This document shows, in pieces, positions 1-8,776 of a DNA stretch of 64,000 nucleotides. Below the pieces are notes generated by a model, which worked only from the letters and a program-made list of their open reading frames with translations, did not search any database and was not told the DNA's origin. Source of the DNA: Prauserella isguenensis (lineage in GTDB: Bacteria > Actinomycetota > Actinomycetes > Mycobacteriales > Pseudonocardiaceae); contig NZ_JACHWU010000001.1 of assembly GCF_014191605.1 (NCBI RefSeq), forward strand, positions 1,550,001-1,614,000. Reading direction: 5' to 3'. Position 1 is the stretch's first letter. Every line of letters starts with the position of its first letter. The position numbers and the translations under genes were made by a program.

Positions 1-1310
1 GCCAACTGGGTGTACGGAACCCAGCCGAGGTTGCGCCGGACCACCTGGTCGACGATCCCCGTGCGGCGCAGCACGCCGAAGCTCCTCGTGCGCATCATCG
101 CCTCGGCCAGCCACTGCATGGGTGCGGGCATGGCCAGCGAGCCGGTGCGGATGGGCGGTTCGCCCAGTGTCGGCGTGAGCAGCAGGTCGTGGCCGGTGTG
201 GAAGCGGGCGAGCGCGGCGACGTGGTCGCGGCGGCGTTCCTGCGCGGCCTGCAGTTCGACGGCGGAGAACCCGCGGCCCAGTTCGGCCATCATGCGGGTG
301 TCCGGTTCGAAGTCGTCGTCGCCCGCTCCGGTCTCCCGTTTGATGCGTGCGAGCTCGTCGGCCTGGTGGACGAACCAGACGGTGAGAAAGTCCTCCCCGA
401 GCTGCCGGTCGTCGTAAGGCGGCTCGACCTCTTCGACGTGGTGGCCGAGCTCGGTCAGCAGTTGTGCGGCGTGTTCGACGGCTCGCACGGCCTCGGGGTG
501 GACGTCGTCGCGCAGCGAGGAGGCTGCCGTGTAGCCGATCCGCAGCGGCCCGGTCGGTTCGTCCAGCTGCGACAGCAGCGGCCGGTCGGGGACGGCCGGG
601 GTGTACGGGCTCATGTCATCGGGACCCGCCAGCAGGTCGAGCATCGCGGCGCTGTCGCGCACGGTGCGCGAGATGACGCCCTGGGTGGCGAGTCCGCCCA
701 GCGGTTCGCTGTCGTCGGGACCCGAGGGGACCAGACCGCGTCCGGGCTTCAACCCGACCAGACCGGTGCACGCCGCGGGGATGCGGATCGAACCGCCGCC
801 GTCGCTGGCCCCGGCCACGGGCACGATCCCGGCCGCGACGGCGGCCGCCGAACCGCCCGACGAACCACCGGGTGTCCGGTCGAGCGCCCACGGGTTCCGG
901 GTGGGCCCGAACAGTGCGGGTTCGGTGACGCCCTTGGACCCGAACTCCGGGGTGTTGGTCTTGCCGAACACGACGAGGCCCCCGTCGAGCCACCGCTGCA
1001 CCACTGTGCCGGTCCGCTGCGCCCTCGTGCCCGCGAGCGCGCGGCAGCCGTCCGACGTCGGTTCGCCTGCAAGCTGCTGGTGCAGGTCCTTGAGCAGGAA
1101 CGGCACCCCGGCGAACGGCCCGTCGAGCCGTTCGGTGACGCGGGCGTCGGCATGCTCGTCGAGGCGGGTGCAGATCGCGTTGATGCGGGGGTTCACCGCG
1201 TCGGCACGGCTCCGCGCCGCGGCCAGCAGGTCGCCGGGTTTCGTCTCACCCGAGGCGACCAGTTCCGCGAGCCCCAGCCCGTCGCGCGCGAGGTAGTCCT
1301 GCTCGTCCAC
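1..1310 (-). CDS. Amidase signature family protein (3' end cut by window edge)
   Basis: Predicted amidase that hydrolyses a carboxamide to acid and ammonia, cytoplasmic; the substrate cannot be told. The minus-strand frame is open from a GTG at 1310 to the window edge, giving about 436 residues without the stop. Seen in order: LLKDL, carrying the catalytic lysine (residues about 80-84), GGSSGGSAAAVAAG (about 155-168) and DGGGSIRIPA (about 178-187), which together supply the Ser-Ser-Lys triad of the family. Family members usually run 450-500 residues, so only a short C-terminal piece is missing. The GTG start is chosen because a GGAGGAGGAG ribosome site lies about 7 bases upstream. No operon partner is visible; the next gene upstream is a hemerythrin on the same strand, 141 bases away. 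Confidence 0.85.
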   Translation of the reverse strand, partial: MDEQDYLARDGLGLAELVASGETKPGDLLAAARSRADAVNPRINAICTRLDEHADARVTERLDGPFAGVPFLLKDLHQQLAGEPTSDGCRALAGTRAQRTGTVVQRWLDGGLVVFGKTNTPEFGSKGVTEPALFGPTRNPWALDRTPGGSSGGSAAAVAAGIVPVAGASDGGGSIRIPAACTGLVGLKPGRGLVPSGPDDSEPLGGLATQGVISRTVRDSAAMLDLLAGPDDMSPYTPAVPDRPLLSQLDEPTGPLRIGYTAASSLRDDVHPEAVRAVEHAAQLLTELGHHVEEVEPPYDDRQLGEDFLTVWFVHQADELARIKRETGAGDDDFEPDTRMMAELGRGFSAVELQAAQERRRDHVAALARFHTGHDLLLTPTLGEPPIRTGSLAMPAPMQWLAEAMMRTRSFGVLRRTGIVDQVVRRNLGWVPYTQL

Positions 1311-1451
1311 GGCTTGCTCCTCCTCCGTCGTACCGGTCGAGACGATCATGCACCGGCCCGCGGAACACGCGACGCGGGACTCGTGGTGGCCCTACCGTAC
1401 GGCCGGAGCCGGGTGGTGCGGTTCCCCGCCGTCGAGAGGGGCAGGCGGAAC

Positions 1452-1988
1452 TCAGTCGTCCAGGTGGCCCTCGCGGCGGGCTTGCTCCACGATGCGGCGG
1501 ACGTACTCGACGTCCCCGCAGTCCTGGTCCAGGAGTTCGGTACGGCGCGCCGCCCACTTCTCACCGAGGTCGTGACGGGTGCGCTCGGCGACCTCGGTGC
1601 GGGCGGCCGCCAGGATGCTGAGCTCCTCCTCCGCGAGGTGGTGCGCGACCAGGTTGCTCAGCTTCTCGACGGCTTCGACGAACGTGGGCGTGTCGGTGCC
1701 CTTGAGGTCCAGCACCCGGAGCAGTGCCTCGTTGCCCTCGGCGTGTTCCTCCTCGCCGTGCTCGACCTCGTGTTGCCCGATGTCGTCGGCCTTGCGCCGC
1801 AGCACCGGGTAGACGATCTCCTCCTCGGCGATGCTGTGGGCCACGTGCACCGCGGCGAACGCGCGCCGCAACTCGTCCCGGTTCCCGTCGCCCATGCGCA
1901 GCTGCCGGAGGAGCTGCTCGAACCGCCGATGGTCGTCGATGATGAGGTCCACGACGTCGCCGTGGCTCGGCCTGCCCAGATCGATCAT
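1452..1988 (-). CDS. Hemerythrin HHE cation-binding domain protein
   Basis: Small cytoplasmic four-helix-bundle protein of 178 residues expected to bind a di-iron centre for O2, NO or redox sensing; the precise role is unknown. Iron-ligand candidates are spaced as in HHE domains: DDHRRF near residue 20, HVAHSIAEEEIVYPVL near 50, HEVEHGEEEH near 80 and AHHLAEEEL near 115, followed by a charged C-terminal helix. The ATG at 1988 gives MIDLGRPSHGD; an AAGGA site lies 10 bases upstream. A GTG at 1994 in the same frame sits only 4 bases from that site and is less likely. The gene is monocistronic and diverges from the SDR gene at 2368. Confidence 0.82.
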   Translation of the reverse strand: MIDLGRPSHGDVVDLIIDDHRRFEQLLRQLRMGDGNRDELRRAFAAVHVAHSIAEEEIVYPVLRRKADDIGQHEVEHGEEEHAEGNEALLRVLDLKGTDTPTFVEAVEKLSNLVAHHLAEEELSILAAARTEVAERTRHDLGEKWAARRTELLDQDCGDVEYVRRIVEQARREGHLDD

Positions 1989-2367
1989 GCTCACGGCGTC
2001 CTTCCTACCGTGTGTGCAGCCGTGGTGCACGTGGTGACCGCGAATGTTCGCGACGGGCACGCCGCCGGCCCACACCGAGATCGCCTCACTCGGTCGCGAT
2101 GAAACGTCCCGGTTCACGTTGAGGGTGCCTTCGCCACGGATGTCGCTTCGGCGGCCGCTGGTGGCGCACGGCCGCAGGCCCCGACCGCCGGCCGAGGTCG
2201 TTCGTACGGTGCGTTTCGCGTCTCGGTAGTACGGGCAGTCCGCGACCCCCACGTGATGAGGGAGTTCGTGGGAAGTGGTCGAGCCAGTCGGTTGGGAGAG
2301 CGACCAGCCGGTTCATGGCAACCGACCCCCGACGTCATGCACCACTTTGTGAAGGGAAGGTCTTCCT
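1989..2367. other. Divergent intergenic region, no gene seen
   Basis: This 379-base spacer separates the divergent hemerythrin and SDR genes and must carry both promoters. I found no convincing open frame with a ribosome site, no RNA gene and no clear long palindrome. GAAGGGAAGG just before 2368 is the ribosome site of the SDR gene. Confidence 0.5.
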
Positions 2368-3156
2368 GTGACCGCACCGAGGCAACGCACCGCTGTCATA
2401 ACCGGCGCGGCGCGAGGTATCGGACAAGGAATCGCCGAACGTCTCGCGCAGGACGGGTTCGCCGTGGCCCTCGCCGATCTGGAGTCCATGGTCGAGAACC
2501 TCGAGGAGGTACGTGGCCGCATCGAGCAAGCGGGCGGACGCGCTGTGGTTGTTCCGACAGATGTCACGGATTCGCAGCAGGTCGATGCGTTGGTCGGGCG
2601 AACGGTCGAGGAATTCGGTCAGCTTGACGTATTCGTCGCGAACGCGGGCATCGCACGAGTCGCCCCGCTGCTCGAGATGTCGGTGGACGATCTCGATGCG
2701 CTCGTGCGGGTCAACCTGTACGGGGTGTTCAACTCGTACCGTTCTGCGGCGAGGCAGATGATCGACCAGGGCACCGGGGGAAAGATCATAGGCGCCGCCT
2801 CGATCGCCGCGCACAAGGGATTCGAGATGCTCGGCGGCTACTCGGTGACCAAGTGGGGTGTACGCGGCCTCACGCAGGTTGCTGCGCAGGAGTGGGCAAA
2901 ACACGGGATCACGGTGAACGCCTACTGCCCCGGCATCGTGGGGACCGCGATGTGGGACCTGATCGACGAGAAGATGACCGAGCAGTCTGGTGAGGAGCGC
3001 GGTGCCGCATTGGAGCGCTTCTCCAACTCGATCTCACTCGGGCGGGTGGAGGAGCCGCGCGATGTCGCCTCCTTTGTTTCGTACCTGGCTTCGCCCGATG
3101 CCGACTACATGACCGGCCAGTCGGTGATGATCGACGGTGGGATCGTTTTCAACTGA
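2368..3156 (+). CDS. Short-chain dehydrogenase, acetoin/diacetyl reductase type
   Basis: NAD(P)-dependent oxidoreductase of 262 residues, cytoplasmic, probably interconverting diacetyl, acetoin and 2,3-butanediol. The classical SDR layout is visible: TGAARGIGQGIA nucleotide-binding loop near residue 12, NAG motif (VFVANAGIA) near 90, catalytic Ser in GAASIAAHKG near 144 and YSVTK Tyr-Lys pair near 157-161, then the PG motif (YCPGIVGTAMW) and a C-terminal DGG. The long GTAMWDLIDEKM segment resembles the acetoin reductase (BudC) branch; that assignment is inference, as other 2,3-diol dehydrogenases look similar. The start is GTG with GAAGGGAAGG about 7 bases upstream. It stands alone between a divergent hemerythrin gene and a tRNA. 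Confidence 0.85.
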   Translation: MTAPRQRTAVITGAARGIGQGIAERLAQDGFAVALADLESMVENLEEVRGRIEQAGGRAVVVPTDVTDSQQVDALVGRTVEEFGQLDVFVANAGIARVAPLLEMSVDDLDALVRVNLYGVFNSYRSAARQMIDQGTGGKIIGAASIAAHKGFEMLGGYSVTKWGVRGLTQVAAQEWAKHGITVNAYCPGIVGTAMWDLIDEKMTEQSGEERGAALERFSNSISLGRVEEPRDVASFVSYLASPDADYMTGQSVMIDGGIVFN

Positions 3157-3494
3157 GGTGCCGCCTCCATCGGCGACAGGCCGCACCGGCTGCGACGGTG
3201 TGGCCTGGACAACCTGTTCGGTTCCGAGCGTGATGCTGACGGCAGCGGGGACGGTGTCCTGTTCGGACTAGTTCGAGGTGGTGCCCGACGGTAGAGCGCG
3301 GCGCCGTGGTCGTGGGAGTGCTCGACGTACTCGAGATCATGCTCGCCGGCTCGACCGGGTTTGACACGCGGTGCCGTCGAGGAGACTGCCGGCCCGGCGC
3401 TGGGGGAGCCGTCCACCATCCGGAAGCCACAAACAAGGGTTGAACGTGGCAGGTCGGGCGTCGTGAGTCGATCACGGCGTCCGACCTGCATGTT
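3157..3494. other. Intergenic region with no recognisable gene
   Basis: The 338 bases between the SDR stop and tRNA-Arg hold short overlapping open frames on both strands, none with a ribosome site or a protein I recognise. The composition is slightly lower in GC than the neighbours, and the stretch may be decayed coding DNA. I see no hairpin with a T-tract. Confidence 0.4.
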
Positions 3495-3570
3495 TGGCGC
3501 CCCCGGCAGGATTCGAACCTGCGACACCCGCTTTAGGAGAGCGGTGCTCTATCCCCTGAGCTACGAGGGC
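3495..3570 (-). tRNA. tRNA-Arg (anticodon CCT)
   Basis: On the minus strand the sequence folds as a cloverleaf. The acceptor stem is GCCCTCG paired with CGGGGGC; the anticodon stem CCGCT/AGCGG encloses the loop CTCCTAA, giving anticodon CCT (Arg, AGG codon). The T arm contains GGTTCGAATCC. The 3' CCA is encoded. Total length is 76 bases with no intron. Confidence 0.95.
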
Positions 3571-3739
3571 ATGGCCGTGCGGCCCGGACACAGCCTAACC
3601 GTACCCGGGTGAATGTTGGTAAGTGGACCATACGGAAGCAAACGATCACTTACTCTGGGCCCACTACCGGCAGGTAGCTACCCCTGTCTCCGACGGCGAA
3701 GACCTTGTCCATCCCGTTCCCCCCTCCGGGAGGCAACCG

Positions 3740-4390
3740 TTGATCACAGTCATGTTGGCCGACGACGAGGAGCTCGTGCGCCAGGGCCTGCGCGCGATGT
3801 TGTCCGCTGCACCCGACATCGAGGTCGTCGGCGAAGCGGCCGACGGCAGATCGGCCGTCGAAACGGCCCGGCGGCTGCGCCCTCAGGTCGCTCTGCTGGA
3901 CATCAAGATGCGCCAGCCCGACGACGGCATCCGCGCACTGCGCGCGATGCAGGGCCTGCCCGAAGCTCCCCGGATGGCGATGCTGACGACGTTCGACGTC
4001 GACGAGTACGTGAGCCTCGCGCTGCGGTTCGGCGCCAACGGCTTCCTGCTCAAAGACATCGAGCCCGGCGTGCTCGTGCGTGCGGTGCGGGACCTCGCCC
4101 GCGGCGGCGCGGTACTGGACCCCAGCGTGGCGGCGCGGATGGTCGACGCCCAACGGGACGAGGCCCGCGCGGCGGCACCGGCTCGGCGGCTGCTGGCGTC
4201 GCTGTCGGAACGCGAACGCGAGGTCGTGTGCCTCATCGGGCAGGGCATGTCCAACGCCGAGATCGGCGGCAAACTGCACCTGTCCGAAGCGACCGTCAAG
4301 GGGTACGTCTCCGCGGTGCTGTCGAAGATCGGCGCGGCCAACCGGGTGCAGGCGGCCCTGCTCGCCTACCGCGGCGGACTCGTGGACTAG
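3740..4390 (+). CDS. NarL/LuxR-type response regulator, orphan
   Basis: Two-domain DNA-binding response regulator of 216 residues, cytoplasmic. The N-terminal receiver has the acidic pair in ADDEE, phospho-acceptor Asp in ALLDIKM (about residue 54), Thr in LTTFD and Lys in LLKD. The C-terminal LuxR helix-turn-helix runs from [20 protein letters not shown] to [14 protein letters not shown] (about 155-205). An in-frame ATG exists at 3623, but a TTG at 3740 is preferred: GGGAGG sits 6 bases before it and the protein then has normal family length without a 39-residue non-homologous leader. No histidine kinase gene adjoins it; the next gene is an OmpR-type regulator with its own kinase, so this one is probably an orphan or has a distant partner. 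Confidence 0.85.
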   Translation: MITVMLADDEELVRQGLRAMLSAAPDIEVVGEAADGRSAVETARRLRPQVALLDIKMRQPDDGIRALRAMQGLPEAPRMAMLTTFDVDEYVSLALRFGANGFLLKDIEPGVLVRAVRDLARGGAVLDPSVAARMVDAQRDEARAAAPARRLLASLSEREREVVCLIGQGMSNAEIGGKLHLSEATVKGYVSAVLSKIGAANRVQAALLAYRGGLVD

Positions 4391-4484
4391 CTCTGCCGAC
4401 GTCGGCCCGTACGTGACCGGGCCGACACCCGGGCCGGCGCGGCCTTTCAGCCGCGTCTCAGACACGCGCGACACACTGGACCCC

Positions 4485-5174
4485 ATGCGCATACTCGTTG
4501 TCGACGACGACCGGGCCGTGCGGGAGTCGCTCCGGCGTTCCCTGGAGTTCAACGGCTACCAGGTCGACGTGGCGAGCGACGGCGCCCAGGCATTGGAGAA
4601 GGTGGACAGCGACCGGCCGGACGCGATGGTGCTCGACGTCATGATGCCCCGGTTGGACGGCCTCGAGGTCGCCCGCCGGCTGCGCGGCACCGGCGACGAT
4701 CTGCCCATCCTCGTGCTCACCGCACGGGACGCCGTGTCCGACCGCGTGTCCGGCCTCGACGCGGGTGCCGACGACTATCTGCCGAAGCCGTTCGCCCTCG
4801 AGGAACTGCTCGCCCGGTTGCGGGCCCTGCTGCGGCGCGCGGCGGCCGAGGCCGACCCGCAGGGCGCCGGTGCACTGGTGTTCGGGGACCTGACCCTCGA
4901 CCCGGACACCCGCGAGGTGCGCCGCGGCGACCGGGAGATCAGCCTCACCCGCACCGAGTTCACGCTGCTCGAGCTGTTCATGACGTACCCGAAGCACGTA
5001 CTGACCCGTACGCGCATTCTCGAGGAGGTCTGGGGCTTCGACTTCCCCACGTCGGGCAACGCGCTCGAGGTGTACGTGGGATACCTGCGCCGCAAGACCG
5101 AGGCCGACGGCGAACCCCGGCTGATCCACACCGTCCGTGGCGTCGGCTACGTGCTGCGGGAGACACCGCCGTGA
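4485..5174 (+). CDS. mprA: OmpR-family response regulator MprA
   Basis: Transcription factor of the envelope-stress two-component system MprAB; 229 residues. The receiver domain starts at [10 protein letters not shown], with phospho-acceptor Asp in [11 protein letters not shown] (about residue 47), LTARD and KPF with the conserved Lys (about 97). The winged-helix output domain runs from about 130 to the end, with [12 protein letters not shown] and the recognition region [14 protein letters not shown]. The mprB kinase overlaps its stop by 4 bases, so the pair is translationally coupled. The name rests on similarity and on M. tuberculosis gene order (mprA-mprB-pepD-moaB2-mscL), which this window preserves apart from one insertion. 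In mycobacteria MprA acts on mprA and pepD; a candidate box is noted before htrA at 8738. Confidence 0.88.
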   Translation: MRILVVDDDRAVRESLRRSLEFNGYQVDVASDGAQALEKVDSDRPDAMVLDVMMPRLDGLEVARRLRGTGDDLPILVLTARDAVSDRVSGLDAGADDYLPKPFALEELLARLRALLRRAAAEADPQGAGALVFGDLTLDPDTREVRRGDREISLTRTEFTLLELFMTYPKHVLTRTRILEEVWGFDFPTSGNALEVYVGYLRRKTEADGEPRLIHTVRGVGYVLRETPP

Positions 5175-6613
5175 CCGAGCCCCACCGCTCCGGCGTCGCG
5201 ACGGCCGGTGCCGAACCGGGGCACGATCCGGCACCGCATCGGACGCCGAAACGCATCTCGCTGCGCACCCGCGTCATGCTGCTGGCCACGCTGTGCGTCG
5301 GCGGAACCGTCGCCCTGGTGTCACTGGTGACGTACCTGACGGTGCGCGACAACGTCTACGAACAGTTCGACACCTCGTTGAGCCAGCGAGCGCAGGCCGC
5401 GGCCCAGAGCGTGCCCGTGGCCTCGCAGTTCCAGAACCTGCCCGCGGCACTGTTCGCCAGCGGCGACATCCAGATCGGTCTGCTCGAGGCCGACGACACG
5501 CTCGTCGTACCGCGCGGCGCGGCCGAACCGCCGACCGGCGGGCCGGAACTGGCCGTCGCCCGTGGGGACGCGGAATGGTCGCTGCGCACCGACAAGGCCA
5601 GCGGGATCCGGGTCGTCGCGGTCCCCTCGGGCCACGGCCAGGCGCTCGTGCTCGGACAGTCGCTGGCCCAGACCGAACGCACCCTCGGCGACCTCGCCCT
5701 CGTACTGATGCTGTTCGGTGGGATCGGCGTCGTCGTCGCGGCCGGGGCGGCAACGGGCGTCGCGCGGACGGCGCTGCGGCCCGTCGAACGGCTGACGTCG
5801 GCGACCGAGCGGGTCGCCGACACGATGGACCTGCGTCCGATCCCGGTGACCGGCGACGACGAGCTCTCGCGCATGACCCAGAGCTTCAACACGATGCTGG
5901 GCGCGGTCGCCGAGTCGCAGGCACAGCAGAGCAGGCTCGTGGCCGACGCGGGTCACGAGCTGCGCACACCCCTGACGTCGCTGCGTACGAACCTCGAACT
6001 GCTGCTGTCGGCGGGCCGCAGCGGTGCGCCACCCCTCGACGAGACGATGCGCAGCGAGATCGAAACCGACATCCGCGGCCAGCTCGACGAATTGACGCAG
6101 CTCATCGGCGACCTCGTGGAACTGGCGCGCGACAGCGGGCCGCAGGAGATGGTCGAGCGGGTCGACCTGGTGGAGGTCGTCGAACGGTCTCTCGACCGGG
6201 CTCGCAGGCGGGCGGGCGAGACGGAGTTCGACGTCCGCCTGCAGCCGTGGGAGCTCACCGGTGACCCCGGCGTGCTCGAACGTGCCGTGCTGAACCTGCT
6301 GGACAACGCCGTGAAGTTCTCGCCCGCGGGCGGGACCGTGTACGTGGGACTGCGGTCGCTCGGCGACGGCACCGCCGTGGTGGAGGTCGCCGACCGCGGC
6401 CCCGGGATCTCGCCCGACGACCTGCCTCGCGTGTTCGACCGTTTCTACCGATCGGCCGAGGCCCGGACGCTGCCCGGTTCCGGTTTGGGGCTTGCGATCG
6501 TCCGCCAGGCCGCGCAGCGTCACGGTGGTGGCGCGTTCGCCTCCGCGCGGGACGGCGGCGGCACGGTCATGACGATCCGGCTGCCGGGCGTCACCGCCGA
6601 CCGGTCGGAGTAG
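5171..6613 (+). CDS. mprB: Sensor histidine kinase MprB
   Basis: Membrane sensor kinase of 480 residues that phosphorylates MprA. Visible order: short basic cytoplasmic leader, transmembrane helix about 36-58 ([20 protein letters not shown]), extracytoplasmic sensor domain, second helix about 178-200 ([18 protein letters not shown]), HAMP linker, HisKA with phospho-His in [13 protein letters not shown] (about 260), and a HATPase domain with N box [12 protein letters not shown]1 box DRGPGIS and G2 box GSGLGLAIV. The GTG start overlaps the mprA stop. In mycobacteria the sensor domain binds DnaK and envelope ligands; whether that holds here is inference. Confidence 0.9.
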   Translation: MTEPHRSGVATAGAEPGHDPAPHRTPKRISLRTRVMLLATLCVGGTVALVSLVTYLTVRDNVYEQFDTSLSQRAQAAAQSVPVASQFQNLPAALFASGDIQIGLLEADDTLVVPRGAAEPPTGGPELAVARGDAEWSLRTDKASGIRVVAVPSGHGQALVLGQSLAQTERTLGDLALVLMLFGGIGVVVAAGAATGVARTALRPVERLTSATERVADTMDLRPIPVTGDDELSRMTQSFNTMLGAVAESQAQQSRLVADAGHELRTPLTSLRTNLELLLSAGRSGAPPLDETMRSEIETDIRGQLDELTQLIGDLVELARDSGPQEMVERVDLVEVVERSLDRARRRAGETEFDVRLQPWELTGDPGVLERAVLNLLDNAVKFSPAGGTVYVGLRSLGDGTAVVEVADRGPGISPDDLPRVFDRFYRSAEARTLPGSGLGLAIVRQAAQRHGGGAFASARDGGGTVMTIRLPGVTADRSE

Positions 6614-6767
6614 CCGCGCGAGCTCCACCGACGCCGCCTCGCGCGCCGGACGCCGTCGGCTCTGACCGATCCCGAACCACCCGGCTGTTGAATGCTGTAG
6701 GATTTTGTTCAGTTGGGTTCGGTTTGTGGGCGTCGGCGGTGGCCGGCGCCGGACAGTGGGAGACGGT

Positions 6768-7565
6768 GTGCTGGCGCGGCAGCGACAAGCGATCATCCTC
6801 GAGGAGGCGCGGCGAACCGGTGCGGTCCGCGTGAGCGACCTGGTCGAGCGGCTCGGCGTGTCCGACATGACCGTGCGCCGTGACCTCGACGTGCTCGCGG
6901 GTCGCGGCCTCGTGGAGAAGGTGTACGGCGGAGCCACCACCATCGGCGACCGCAGCACCGACGAGCCCGGCTTCGAAGCCAAGTCCGTGCAGCAGCAGGA
7001 CCACAAGGAGGCCATCGCCGCCCGCGCGGCCGAACTCGTCCAGCCCGGCAGCGCCATCGGCCTGTCCGCGGGCACGACCACGTGGACGTTCGCCCGCGCG
7101 CTCGCCGGCATCGCCGACCTGACCGTCGTCACCAACTCGGTACGGATCGCCGACGTGCTGCACGAATCCTCGCAGCCGGGCCGCACGGTCATCCTCACCG
7201 GAGGTGTGCGGACACCGTCCGACGCGCTCGTCGGGCCGGTCGCGGTGCAGAGCATCCGCAACCTCCACCTCGACATGGTGTTCCTCGGCGTGCACGGCAT
7301 GGCCGACGGGCCCGGATTCACCACGCCGAACCTCACCGAAGGAGAGACCGACCGCGCGCTGATGGAATCCGCGCGCAAGCTCGTCGTGCTGGCCGACCAC
7401 ACGAAGTGGGGCACGGTCGGCATCTCCACGATCGCCGACCTGGCCGATGCGAGCGTCGTCGTCAGCGACGGCGACCTGCCAGACGACGCGCGGGCGACCC
7501 TGTCCGAACACGTCGGCGAACTCGTCATCGCCGACGTCCCGACGAACCCGGAGGCAGGCGAATGA
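6768..7565 (+). CDS. DeoR-family transcriptional repressor of galT
   Basis: Sugar-phosphate-responsive regulator of 265 residues. The N-terminal helix-turn-helix (residues about 5-57) shows RQRQAIILEEARRTG and VSDLVERLGVSDMTVRRDLD; the C-terminal DeoR sensor domain has GLSAGTTTWTFARAL, VVTNSVRIAD, TGGVRTPSDALVG and LADHTKWGTVG. The start is taken at GTG 6768 (GGGAG 5 bases upstream), dropping an unrelated 21-residue leader from an upstream ATG. It overlaps galT by 4 bases, so it most likely represses its own operon. An AT-rich stretch around 6687-6725 with repeated TTTTGTTC/TTGGGTTC elements is the likely promoter and operator. The pair interrupts the mprB-pepD order known from mycobacteria. 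Confidence 0.85.
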   Translation: MLARQRQAIILEEARRTGAVRVSDLVERLGVSDMTVRRDLDVLAGRGLVEKVYGGATTIGDRSTDEPGFEAKSVQQQDHKEAIAARAAELVQPGSAIGLSAGTTTWTFARALAGIADLTVVTNSVRIADVLHESSQPGRTVILTGGVRTPSDALVGPVAVQSIRNLHLDMVFLGVHGMADGPGFTTPNLTEGETDRALMESARKLVVLADHTKWGTVGISTIADLADASVVVSDGDLPDDARATLSEHVGELVIADVPTNPEAGE

Positions 7566-8698
7566 GCGTGCTGCGGAAGACGTCGCGCCGGCTCGCCGAC
7601 GGCCGGGAGATCGTCTACTTCGACGACACCCCGGACGCTCCGGAGCGCACCGCGGACGACACGCGGGACCTCCCGGAGGTGACGGCGGCGTCCGAGATCC
7701 GCCGCGACCCGTTGACGGACGAGTGGGTGGCGATGGCCGCGCACCGGCAGACCCGCACCTACAAACCGCCGGCCGACCTGTGCCCGCTGTGCCCCAGCTC
7801 GCCCGGGACACCGAGCGAAGTTCCGGAGGGTGACTACGACGTGGTCGTGTTCGAGAACCGCTTCCCGTCGTTCGCCGAGCGGGTCGACGGCATGGGTGAG
7901 ACGACCGTCGACGGGGCAGGGCTCGTCCCCTCCGCTCCGGGCATGGGCCGGTGTGAGGTCGTGTGTTTCACCAGCGATCACGCCGGGTCGTTCGGCGAGC
8001 TGAGTCGCGAGCGCGTGCGGACGGTCGTGGACGTCTGGGCCGACCGCACCGCGGAATTGTCCCGGCTCGACGGCGTCCGTCAGGTCTTCCCGTTCGAGAA
8101 CCGCGGCGAGGAGATCGGGGTGACGCTGTCGCACCCGCACGGCCAGATCTACGGCTACCCGTTCGTCACGCCCCGCACCGAGCGCATGCTGGCGACGGCG
8201 GAGGAGTACCGCGAGCGCCACGGCCGCCACGTGCTCGGTGACGTCCTCGCGGCCGAACGCGCCTCGGGTGAACGGATCGTGGCCGAAGGCGAGTACTGGA
8301 CCGCCTTCGTGCCGCCCGCGGCCCGGTGGCCCGTGCAGGTGCAGGTCGTGCCGCACCGCCAGGTGGCCGACCTGACCGAGTTGACCGATGCGGAGCGGGA
8401 CGACTTCGCCAGCGTCTACCTGCAGGTCCTCGGCCGGTGCGACGGGCTGTACGGCAAACCGCTGCCGTACGTCGCGGGTTGGTACCAGGCCCCGCGAGGC
8501 ACCGACCCGGGGCTGTCGTGGCTGCACCTGGAGCTGCTGTCGGTGTTGCGTTCCGCCGACAAGCTCAAGTACCTCGCCGGGTCGGAGTCCGGCATGGCCG
8601 TGTGGATCAACGACGCGACCCCGGAGCAGATCGCCCGGCGCCTCCGCGAGGCCGGTGAGGTCGGCGGTGCCGCAGGTGCCGGTGCGGCGACGGGCTGA
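7562..8698 (+). CDS. galT: Galactose-1-phosphate uridylyltransferase
   Basis: Leloir-pathway enzyme exchanging UMP between UDP-glucose and galactose-1-phosphate, cytoplasmic, 378 residues. The first HIT-fold domain has the zinc-site Cys pair CPLCP (about residue 76) and the substrate-binding FENRFPSF; the active site HPHGQIYGYPF (about 198) carries the uridylylated His. The second domain has the Gln/His-rich QVQVVPHRQVADL and GWYQAPRG motifs. ATG overlaps the deoR stop by 4 bases (coupled translation). In most actinomycetes deoR-galT is followed by galK; here the next gene is an HtrA protease, so galactokinase must be elsewhere or absent. galU, which makes UDP-glucose, is 5 kb downstream. Confidence 0.93.
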   Translation: MSVLRKTSRRLADGREIVYFDDTPDAPERTADDTRDLPEVTAASEIRRDPLTDEWVAMAAHRQTRTYKPPADLCPLCPSSPGTPSEVPEGDYDVVVFENRFPSFAERVDGMGETTVDGAGLVPSAPGMGRCEVVCFTSDHAGSFGELSRERVRTVVDVWADRTAELSRLDGVRQVFPFENRGEEIGVTLSHPHGQIYGYPFVTPRTERMLATAEEYRERHGRHVLGDVLAAERASGERIVAEGEYWTAFVPPAARWPVQVQVVPHRQVADLTELTDAERDDFASVYLQVLGRCDGLYGKPLPYVAGWYQAPRGTDPGLSWLHLELLSVLRSADKLKYLAGSESGMAVWINDATPEQIARRLREAGEVGGAAGAGAATG

Positions 8699-8737
8699 GC
8701 CGGAGCTCCACGAAGCCACGGCGGGTCCACAGCCGGA

Positions 8738-8754
8738 TTTCAGCGAGCTCTCAG
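8738..8754 (+). promoter_or_regulatory. Candidate MprA box upstream of htrA (tandem TTTCAG/TCTCAG)
   Basis: Two direct repeats, TTTCAGCGAGC and TCTCAGGAGC, lie head to tail 11 bases apart (one helical turn) just before the htrA start. MprA of M. tuberculosis is known to bind two loosely conserved 8-bp direct repeats ahead of its targets, including pepD. The match in arrangement and location is suggestive; the base-level consensus here is inferred by eye. Confidence 0.4.
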
Positions 8755-8776
8755 GAGCATGACCCATGATGGGGGC

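Noticed and set aside
189-2102. A 637-codon plus-strand open frame
   Set aside because: Runs antisense to the amidase and hemerythrin genes, both supported by catalytic or metal-ligand motifs.
3623-3739. N-terminal extension of the LuxR-type regulator from ATG 3623
   Set aside because: The extension has no family support, lacks a ribosome site, and GGGAGG is placed correctly for TTG 3740.
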